A DNA stretch of 64,000 nucleotides from an uncultured Christensenellaceae bacterium (lineage in GTDB: Bacteria > Bacillota > Clostridia > Christensenellales > Pumilibacteraceae), in contig CAJUPB010000004.1 in assembly GCA_910588155.1 (NCBI GenBank), forward strand, positions 83,134-147,133, read 5' to 3'. Position numbers and translations under genes: made by a program. This document shows, one piece after another, positions 59,005 through 64,000 of the stretch. Each line of letters starts with the position of its first letter. Positions within the stretch are counted from its first letter, which is position 1. The notes under the pieces are model-generated. The model searched no databases. It was not told where the DNA came from and worked only from the letters and a program-made list of their open reading frames with translations.

Positions 59005-59033
59005 TTGACAAAATGTTTTGTATTTGATATTAT
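59005..59033 (+). promoter_or_regulatory. Promoter of the tRNA-Ala/tRNA-Ile unit
   Basis: TTGACA (59005-59010), 17-base spacer, TATTAT (59028-59033). Confidence 0.85.
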
Positions 59034-59062
59034 ATAAAAGCTGTCTTTGGACGGCGTTTTGT

Positions 59063-59138
59063 GGGGGTATAGCTCAGCTGGTAGAGCACCTGCCCTGCAA
59101 GCAGGGGGTCAGCGGTTCGAACCCGCTTACCTCCACCA
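59063..59138 (+). tRNA. tRNA-Ala, anticodon TGC
   Basis: Full cloverleaf of 76 bases: acceptor GGGGGTA with TACCTCC, D arm GCTCAGCTGGTAGAGC, anticodon stem-loop CCTGC CCTGCAA GCAGG, T arm AGCGGTTCGAACCCGCT, encoded CCA. Confidence 0.97.
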
Positions 59139-59174
59139 CAAAACCTATTCGGGGCAAGACGCCCCTCTTTTTTT

Positions 59175-59251
59175 GGGGTTGTAGCTCAGCCGGTTAGAGC
59201 ACACGCCTGATAAGCGTGAGGTCGGAGGTCCGAGTCCTCTCAACCCCACCA
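59175..59251 (+). tRNA. tRNA-Ile, anticodon GAT
   Basis: Full cloverleaf of 77 bases: acceptor GGGGTTG, D arm GCTCAGCCGGTTAGAGC, anticodon stem-loop CACGC CTGATAA GCGTG, T arm with GGAGGTCCGAGTCCTCT, encoded CCA. Its 3' half is copied in the tRNA relic downstream. Confidence 0.97.
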
Positions 59252-59281
59252 AAACCGTTTGACTGTCAAGCGGTTTTTTTT
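59252..59281 (+). terminator. Terminator of the tRNA unit (also duplicated at 59479-59508)
   Basis: AACCG...CGGTT stem with nested TTGAC/GTCAA arms, followed by nine T. A second copy follows the tRNA relic. Confidence 0.8.
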
Positions 59282-59282
59282 T

Positions 59283-59661
59283 GCCCTAAAACACAGTCTG
59301 TGATATGCACAGCAAGCGCAAAGCATATGCTCAAAGCACAAGCGTGTGTATAAGCGCGAGGCAATCGAAACTTGATTCTCTTTTTGAGGTTTAGCTCGAC
59401 AGATTAGAGCATACGACTGTTACGCAGCGCGAAGCATAAGCGTGAGGTCGGAGGTCCGAGTCCTCTTTGGTCTCACCAAAACCGTTTGACTGTCAAGCGG
59501 TTTTTTTTATGCCCTAAAACACAGTCTGTGATATGCACAGCAAGCGCAAAGCATATGCTCAAAGCACAAGCGTGTGTATAAGCGCGAGGCAATCGAAACT
59601 TGATTCTCTTTTTGAGGTTTAGCTCGACAGATTAGAGCATACGACTGTTACGCAGCGCGAA
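59283..59661 (+). repeat. Tandem duplication (228-base period) behind the tRNA genes
   Basis: A block of 151 bases at 59283-59433 is repeated without visible change at 59511-59661. Between the copies lie the 3' half of a tRNA-Ile and the tRNA terminator, which are themselves copies of 59210-59240 and 59252-59281. The second copy stops just before the tRNA-Ile-like half. This arrangement fits an unequal crossover or replication slippage. Confidence 0.85.
59386..59478 (+). pseudogene. Chimeric tRNA relic (5' half tRNA-Asn-like, 3' half tRNA-Ile)
   Basis: The segment begins with TTTAGCTC and continues AGATTAGAGCATACGACTGTTA, which resembles the D arm and anticodon region of a tRNA with GTT. A 15-base insertion (around GCAGCGCGAAGCAT) follows, then 31 bases identical to the tRNA-Ile 3' half (59436-59466 equals 59210-59240). 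The acceptor ends do not pair well. It keeps a CCA end. A second, 5'-only copy lies at 59614-59661. Confidence 0.65.
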
Positions 59662-59700
59662 AACAACAAACAAAAAAACGACGCAAAGTTTACGACGTTT

Positions 59701-60201
59701 TTATTTTCTTTTATGATTTTGTCTCTTGCTCTTATCGGAGTTTTTTTTCTTTTTATTTTCCGAACGGCTTTCGTTTTTCTTGCCCTTCTTGTCTATCGGG
59801 TTGCCGTTTTCGTCGAGATATTCCACGTGCCTGATTTCCACGACTTCTTCCGCTTCCGTCTCGTCGTCTTCTTCGTCGTACACGGGATTGCCGAAAATAT
59901 CGTAAGAAACGCGAGCGTCGTCGAAACCGCCGAATCCGAAAATATCGTCGAGTATTCCTCCGAACAAGCCGCCGAAAAGACCGCCGCCGAAGACGTCCTC
60001 GAACACTCCTCCGCCGCCCGTGCCGCCGCCTCCGCTGACGTATACTCTGGACGGGTCGATATCCACGGTTTCGGGTTCGTCGTCTTTATTATCTTTGTCG
60101 TCGCCGTTTACATTCACGCTTAAATCTTTGACGACATAACCGCATCTCATACATTTGAATTTGCCCTTGCTCATTTCCTCCCCGCAGTTCGGGCATTTCA
60201 T
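59701..60201 (-). CDS. Zinc-ribbon protein with glycine-rich centre and basic tail
   Basis: The 166-residue protein has an N-terminal zinc ribbon (MKCPNCGEEM and CMRCGY), an acidic linker, a Gly/Phe-rich low-complexity core (about 58-95, VFGGGLFGGLFGGILDDIFG), a second acidic stretch (DEEDDETEAEE) and a Lys/Arg/Ser-rich tail. The central part looks aggregation-prone or phase-separating. AGAGGTGA lies seven bases before the ATG. No known family assigned. Confidence 0.65.
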   Translation of the reverse strand: MKCPNCGEEMSKGKFKCMRCGYVVKDLSVNVNGDDKDNKDDEPETVDIDPSRVYVSGGGGTGGGGVFEDVFGGGLFGGLFGGILDDIFGFGGFDDARVSYDIFGNPVYDEEDDETEAEEVVEIRHVEYLDENGNPIDKKGKKNESRSENKKKKNSDKSKRQNHKRK

Positions 60202-60235
60202 AACACACTCACCTCTCGATAACCTTTATTATACT

Positions 60236-60607
60236 CTATTCGAAACTCACGGTTTTATGTACTTCGCCGTGTTCGTCCACGTCGTACGACAGCAGGAATT
60301 TCTTTTCTTCTTTACTCCCTTTCACGGTCACCGACCGCTTTACCCTGTCTGCATACAGAGCCATAGAGGGCTGCTGCTGCTCCGCCGTTTCGTAATACTC
60401 TATGAACGCGCAACTCGCAGTCATACCGTAGCCGTAAACGCCGATACCGATATTCATAACCTGCTTTGCCGCAACCGTCGGGTCGACTTCCACATCCAGC
60501 ACCGCCGCTGGGATATTCTTCACGAAGCCGCCTATAAACTGAATGGCCTCCTCGTCTCCGCGAATCGTTTCGTCGATATGTTCCAAAAGCAACTGTTTCA
60601 TTAGCAT
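60236..60607 (-). CDS. Small conserved-looking protein of unknown function
   Basis: The 123-residue product starts LMKQLLLEHIDETIRGDEEAIQFIGGFVKNI, then a Gly/Ala-rich strand region (NIGIGVYGYGMTASCAFIEYYE) and a polar C-terminal beta part. GGAGG lies nine bases before the ATG, and it has its own promoter. It does not match a family I know. The zinc-ribbon gene follows after 34 bases in the same direction, so they may be one unit. Confidence 0.6.
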   Translation of the reverse strand: MLMKQLLLEHIDETIRGDEEAIQFIGGFVKNIPAAVLDVEVDPTVAAKQVMNIGIGVYGYGMTASCAFIEYYETAEQQQPSMALYADRVKRSVTVKGSKEEKKFLLSYDVDEHGEVHKTVSFE

Positions 60608-60630
60608 AGCGAATCACCTCCGTATTGTTT

Positions 60631-60659
60631 ATCGTATCACCTTTTTATTCGATTGTCAA
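60631..60659 (-). promoter_or_regulatory. Promoter of the 60236-60607 gene
   Basis: Minus strand TTGACA (60654-60659), 17-base spacer, TACGAT (60631-60636). Confidence 0.7.
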
Positions 60660-60790
60660 GTATTTGAAAAAAACAGACAAAAACTTTTCCTTTTTTTCGA
60701 GTGAATGCACGAGAGGAAACAAATATGCGCGTCGGGTTGTTTTGTTTCGAGTTTATCGAAACGAAAGCAACATCGCGGGCATCGAATAGC

Positions 60791-60819
60791 TTGAAAAAGA
60801 AAGGCGTTTATGATATAAT
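60791..60819 (+). promoter_or_regulatory. Promoter of the 60848-61758 operon
   Basis: TTGAAA (60791-60796), 17-base spacer, TATAAT (60814-60819). It rules out the in-frame start codons at 60701 and 60818. Confidence 0.75.
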
Positions 60820-60847
60820 GAAATCATCATTATGCGAGACACGGATT

Positions 60848-61477
60848 ATGAAAAGAAAAGTCGACGGAAAAGAAACATTGTTTATCCCGGTAATTATCCT
60901 GCTTTTTCAGACAGCGGTCGCATTCACCGTGTCCGCAATATACTCGCAGGCAATTGTCTGCATTGTTCTCGCTCCGATATTTTTTGCGCTTGCAATCGCG
61001 TCGGCAACAGCCTTCGGCGTCAAAAAGAACGGCGGAAGAAAGCAGCGAGAGCGCGAAGCAAAATTTTTCGCCTCGCTCTACGCATTCGCGGAAGCAAACG
61101 GAGTTTCCGCCCTGCCCGAACCGTTGAAAACGTTTTTCGTGCTTGACTGCCAACTGTTCGCGAGTATGTCTGAATATGGTTTCGAGCTGTACTTTTCCGA
61201 CCCGACGCACGACAAAAACGACCTTATCCCTGCCTGCGATAATTTAGGCAATGCCGAGCTGACCGCCATTTGCCGCGACGCAATCGCTTTAAGCGACAGA
61301 TACGACTTTTCCGACGTCGAAGCTCTGCCAAAAAAATGCACGTCGGAAATCGAAAAGCTTGACGACAGGTTTTTCGCGCTTTGCGACAAAACGGATTTGC
61401 CTGCGGCAATAGAAAAATATTACAAAGACAGAGGCGGCAAAAAGGACGAAGCCGCCTTGGAGGAAATCAAAAAATGA
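60848..61477 (+). CDS. Membrane protein with DUF4375/DMP19-like C-terminal domain
   Basis: The 209-residue product has two N-terminal membrane helices (about 10-30 and 34-53), a basic turn and a helical soluble domain (70-205). Its sequence (LPEPLKTFFVLDCQLFASMSEYGFELYFSD, then ACDNLGNAELTAICRDAIAL) has the layout of the DMP19/DUF4375 family, which typically reads 'vnNGGf.qyf.n' followed by a helix pair. The match is partial. The start ATG 60848 is the first one downstream of the promoter's expected start. It overlaps the next gene by four bases. Confidence 0.6.
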   Translation: MKRKVDGKETLFIPVIILLFQTAVAFTVSAIYSQAIVCIVLAPIFFALAIASATAFGVKKNGGRKQREREAKFFASLYAFAEANGVSALPEPLKTFFVLDCQLFASMSEYGFELYFSDPTHDKNDLIPACDNLGNAELTAICRDAIALSDRYDFSDVEALPKKCTSEIEKLDDRFFALCDKTDLPAAIEKYYKDRGGKKDEAALEEIKK

Positions 61478-61758
61478 AACACATCTTGCCGATTTTGGGC
61501 TTTATACTTTCGGCGGCGACAATCGTTGTGAGCGGACTTTGCCTTATCCTGTTTATACTCATAGGTTTTTATTCGGCGCCCGTTGCGACTTCGGCGTTTG
61601 CCGTGCCCGCGCTGTTTCTGGCGGTCGTTATGAGTGCGCTGTCCATCGCTTCGAACTTTATGTTTTTGCGGCACAAACTGTCGCTTGTCGGTTTTATTCT
61701 CGGCATCGTTTCCGCCGCCGTATGCATTGTTTCCTTCGTCATTATGTTTTCGTTTTGA
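61474..61758 (+). CDS. Small four-segment membrane protein, unknown function
   Basis: The 94-residue product is mostly hydrophobic with three membrane segments (about 5-32, 38-58 and 68-92). It overlaps the preceding gene by four bases (ATGA), and GGAGG lies ten bases before its ATG. Both genes end at one terminator. Confidence 0.65.
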   Translation: MKHILPILGFILSAATIVVSGLCLILFILIGFYSAPVATSAFAVPALFLAVVMSALSIASNFMFLRHKLSLVGFILGIVSAAVCIVSFVIMFSF

Positions 61759-61770
61759 AATCGACATAGA

Positions 61771-61800
61771 AAAAACCTCTCCGAATCGGAGAGGTTTTGT
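61771..61800. terminator. Bidirectional terminator before gapA
   Basis: Stem AAAACCTCTCCG/CGGAGAGGTTTT (61772-61783, 61787-61798) with a three-base loop and T-rich flanks. It also serves gapA on the other strand. Confidence 0.88.
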
Positions 61801-61825
61801 TTTATTTCAAGCTATGATTTTCGAC

Positions 61826-62839
61826 TTACTTCGCGTCGACTTCCGCCATATGCGCGATGAGGTTAAGCACCTTATTGGAATAACCCCACTCGTTGTCGTA
61901 CCAGGACACGAGTTTGAAGAAGTGGTCGTTGAGTGCGATACCGGCTTTCTTGTCGAATATCGAGGTGCGGGGGTCGGTGATGAAGTCGGACGAAACGACG
62001 TCTTCCTCGGTGTAGCCGAGCACGCCTTTCATTTCCTTCTTGGACGCCTTTTCCACTGCCTCGCAAATCTCGTCGTAAGTAGCCGCTTTTTCCGTTCTCA
62101 CGGTCAAATCCACGACGGAAACGTCCAACGTGGGAACGCGGAACGACATACCCGTCAATTTGCCTTTGAGTTCGGGGATAACAAGCGCGCAAGCCTTTGC
62201 CGCACCCGTGGACGAAGGTATGATATTGCCTGCCGCCGCACGTCCGCCGCGCCAATCTTTCTTCGACGGTCCGTCGACGGTCTTCTGCGTCGCGGTCGTG
62301 GAGTGAACGGTGGTCATAAGACCTTCCACTATGCCGAACTTATCGTTTATGACTTTCGCAAGCGGTGCAAGACAGTTCGTCGTGCAGGACGCGTTGGAAA
62401 CGACTTTCATATCCTTCGTATATTTGTCGAGGTTTACGCCGCAGACGAACGTCGGGGTTTCCTTGTCCTTTGCGGGAGCGGAAATGACGACTTTCTTCGC
62501 GCCGCCCTTGAAGTGTGCGGACGCCGCTTCCGTCGTGCAGAACACGCCGGTGGATTCCACTACGTACTCTGCTCCGCAGCTTGCCCAATCGATGTTTGCG
62601 GGGTCTTTCTCCGCGAAGAACTTGACTCTCTCGCCGTTTACGACAATTGCGCCCTCTTCGACTTCGATTTTACCCTCGTACTTGCCGTGAATCGTGTCGT
62701 AACGAAGCATATACGCCGCATACTCGGGGTCGAGGAACGGGTCGTTTACGCCGACGACCTGTATGTCCTTGCGTCCGAGCGCAGCTCTGAACACGAGACG
62801 ACCGATACGACCGAAACCGTTGATACCGACTTTAATCAT
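61826..62839 (-). CDS. gapA: Glyceraldehyde-3-phosphate dehydrogenase
   Basis: The 337-residue glycolytic enzyme oxidises glyceraldehyde 3-phosphate to 1,3-bisphosphoglycerate. It has the NAD loop INGFGRIGRL at the start, the catalytic Cys in SNASCTTNCLAP near 157, the S-loop HSTTATQKTVDGPSKKDWRGGRAA near 183 and WYDNEWGYSNKVLNL near 318. ATG 62839 follows CGGAGG by ten bases. It is a single-gene unit. Confidence 0.98.
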   Translation of the reverse strand: MIKVGINGFGRIGRLVFRAALGRKDIQVVGVNDPFLDPEYAAYMLRYDTIHGKYEGKIEVEEGAIVVNGERVKFFAEKDPANIDWASCGAEYVVESTGVFCTTEAASAHFKGGAKKVVISAPAKDKETPTFVCGVNLDKYTKDMKVVSNASCTTNCLAPLAKVINDKFGIVEGLMTTVHSTTATQKTVDGPSKKDWRGGRAAAGNIIPSSTGAAKACALVIPELKGKLTGMSFRVPTLDVSVVDLTVRTEKAATYDEICEAVEKASKKEMKGVLGYTEEDVVSSDFITDPRTSIFDKKAGIALNDHFFKLVSWYDNEWGYSNKVLNLIAHMAEVDAK

Positions 62840-62902
62840 TTTATAATATCCTCCGAAAAATGTATTTTATTTGCCGACGGGTTTTTCTTCCCGCCGTCAT
62901 TT

Positions 62903-62931
62903 ATTATAATATTTAAATGCCTTAAAAGCAA
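62903..62931 (-). promoter_or_regulatory. Promoter of gapA
   Basis: Minus strand TTGCTT (62926-62931), 17-base spacer, TATAAT (62903-62908), with a leader of about 55 bases. Confidence 0.75.
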
Positions 62932-62941
62932 GCAAAAACGC

Positions 62942-63649
62942 TTACAAATACAATAATTTTTTCAAGCGCAGCGCAACAACGATTTCGGGCGCGGCGAAAG
63001 TATCTGACAGGCTTTTGACCATTTCGTCCAACGTTTCGCCCTCCAAATCGGCGCGGTTGATTTCTTTTTTGCTCATAAATTTGTTCGCCGCGGTCTTGAA
63101 CGGCACTTTCGGCAACATCAGACAACCCGCAAACGTATCCGCCTGCCCCTCGCTTTCGGGTCTGGAATCGAGTCTGGCGTCCACGTAAACGTCGGCAAGC
63201 TCGGAAAAATCGCACAAGAAATGTTTCTCGCTCTGCGTTCCCGTCAAATCGAAAGACAGTTGCCCGTCGTCAGATTCCCTATTGTGAAGATAGATATGCG
63301 ACAGAGCGTGAAACACGGCGTAGGCATATCTCCTCTCGTCCCCGACTTCCCTTATCGCCTTTTCCACGACCACATCGCCCGCCGCCATAACGACGGCTAT
63401 GCCGCGGCTTGTGCGCAAAGTCTGATTCTCCAACGCGACGGCACACAGAGAATACGGCGAGTCGGACAGATATTCCTCCCTCACCGAAACGCCCATATAC
63501 CGCGCAAGTTTCATACAGTCCACGGGTTTGGGGGTTTCGAAACGCTGTCCCGACTCGTACAAGAGCCGCGCGGCAGCATCTTCCATTTCGTAATTCGCCA
63601 TAACGGGATTGCCCGCAAGACTAAACTGTTTGCCGTTGTATCTTATCAA
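62942..63649 (-). CDS. ImmA/IrrE-type protein with altered active site
   Basis: The 235-residue product has the layout of the ImmA/IrrE metallopeptidase family: a helical N terminus, YAVFHALSHIYLHN near residue 113, and SEGQADTFAGCLMLP near 165. The usual HExGH metal site reads HALSH, so both His remain but the catalytic Glu is Ala. ImmA proteins normally cut XRE repressors. This one may bind without cutting. The start TTG 63649 lies eight bases after CGGAG and is preferred over the ATG at 63601, which has no site. Confidence 0.72.
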   Translation of the reverse strand: MIRYNGKQFSLAGNPVMANYEMEDAAARLLYESGQRFETPKPVDCMKLARYMGVSVREEYLSDSPYSLCAVALENQTLRTSRGIAVVMAAGDVVVEKAIREVGDERRYAYAVFHALSHIYLHNRESDDGQLSFDLTGTQSEKHFLCDFSELADVYVDARLDSRPESEGQADTFAGCLMLPKVPFKTAANKFMSKKEINRADLEGETLDEMVKSLSDTFAAPEIVVALRLKKLLYL

Positions 63650-63690
63650 TATTTATACTCCGAATAAATTTTTTTGGAAATTCGCCCGAC

Positions 63691-64000
63691 GGCGGAGAAG
63701 CGAGCTTTTGCGCTTAACCGAGCAAGCGCATATAGTGTGACGCGAACGTCACGAGCTTGCGGGTTCGGGGAGCGTACTTTGCGTACGTGACCCGAGCAAA
63801 AGCGACGCTTGACAATGAAATGCGACGCTTATACGACTTGCCGCCGAATAATAACGGCGGAGAAGCGAGCAGTTCGAGGAAAGCGAGCTTTTGTGCTTAA
63901 CCGAGCGAGCGCATATAGCGCGACGCGAACGTCACGAGCTTGCGAGTTCGGGGAGCGTACTTTGCGTACGTGACCCGAGCAAAAGCGACGCTTGACAATG
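63691..64000. repeat. Two copies of a second variant of the intergenic hairpin repeat
   Basis: Units begin GGCGGAGAAG at 63691 and 63856 (165-base period, the second with an 18-base insertion) and run off the right edge. Each holds a small hairpin (GTGACG...CGTCAC type), the conserved core GGGGAG-GCGTAC-TTTGC-GTACGT-GACCC (arms 63772-63777/63783-63788 and 63955-63960/63966-63971), and the tail with CGACGCTTGACAATG and TGCGACGCTTATACG. It matches the 35231-35703 array in core and tail layout. Confidence 0.8.

Noticed and set aside
59614..59661. A fourth tRNA gene
   Set aside because: Only the 5' half of the relic is present. There is no T arm or acceptor 3' strand.

Overview
The window looks like a chromosomal segment of a Gram-positive, probably anaerobic Clostridia-type bacterium, likely an uncultured gut lineage. 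The grounds are consensus TTGACA-N17-TATAAT promoters, AGGAGG-type ribosome binding sites, a V-type ATPase operon in Enterococcus ntp order, a two-domain BadF/BcrA-type acyl-CoA dehydratase activase, the alpha2-type glycyl-tRNA synthetase, type III pantothenate kinase with an ECF-type transporter subunit, and no sign of an outer membrane. This placement is inference. No rRNA or species marker lies in the window.

Layout. 1-6.9 kb: start of a response regulator with a long leader, a sugar operon (mutarotase-phosphoglucomutase), two membrane proteins and a PAS hybrid histidine kinase. 7.0-9.0 kb: tRNA-Leu(CAG) followed by an AT-rich accessory island (SLOG protein, a probably frameshifted gene, an XRE regulator). 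9-17.8 kb: PadR-hydrolase operon, GNAT, the giant activase, an amidohydrolase and purA. 17.8-21.3 kb: two likely defence genes, a zinc ribbon-TIR-transmembrane protein and an orphan RnlA-like HEPN RNase. The TIR gene's promoter has a run of nine G in its spacer and an inverted repeat over its -35 box. 21.4-34.3 kb: a large membrane-anchored surface protein, the panT-like/coaX/hom operon, lipoproteins, a 66-residue Cys/Gly-rich protein, glyQS, GrpB and a gpsA operon. 35.2-35.7 kb: an array of intergenic repeats whose central hairpin shows compensatory base changes. The same family returns at the window's right end. 35.7-44.8 kb: rpiB plus a nine-subunit V-ATPase whose K subunit carries Na+ ligands. 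44.9-51.1 kb: ywlC-ywlE-type genes, cardiolipin synthase and an ABC exporter.

The most striking locus is 51.3-56.4 kb. One strong promoter reads a six-gene cassette: an SPFH protein with two zinc ribbons, a membrane-anchored coiled-coil protein, two small helical proteins that resemble ESCRT-III/Snf7 subunits, an AAA+ ATPase built as MIT domain + CbbX-like AAA + Vps4/Cdc48-like AAA, and a small zinc-ribbon protein. One of the ESCRT-III-like proteins ends in a near match to the eukaryotic MIM1 motif, the ligand of MIT domains. Together this looks like a bacterial ESCRT-III/Vps4-style membrane remodelling system with a PspA/YdjI flavour.

56.6-64 kb: a helical protein, polysaccharide deacetylase, a lipoprotein, tRNA-Ala and tRNA-Ile followed by a 228-bp tandem duplication carrying a chimeric tRNA relic, small unknown proteins, gapA, an ImmA/IrrE-like protein lacking the catalytic Glu, and the second repeat block. 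Functions come from motif recognition in the translated sequence. No database search was possible.
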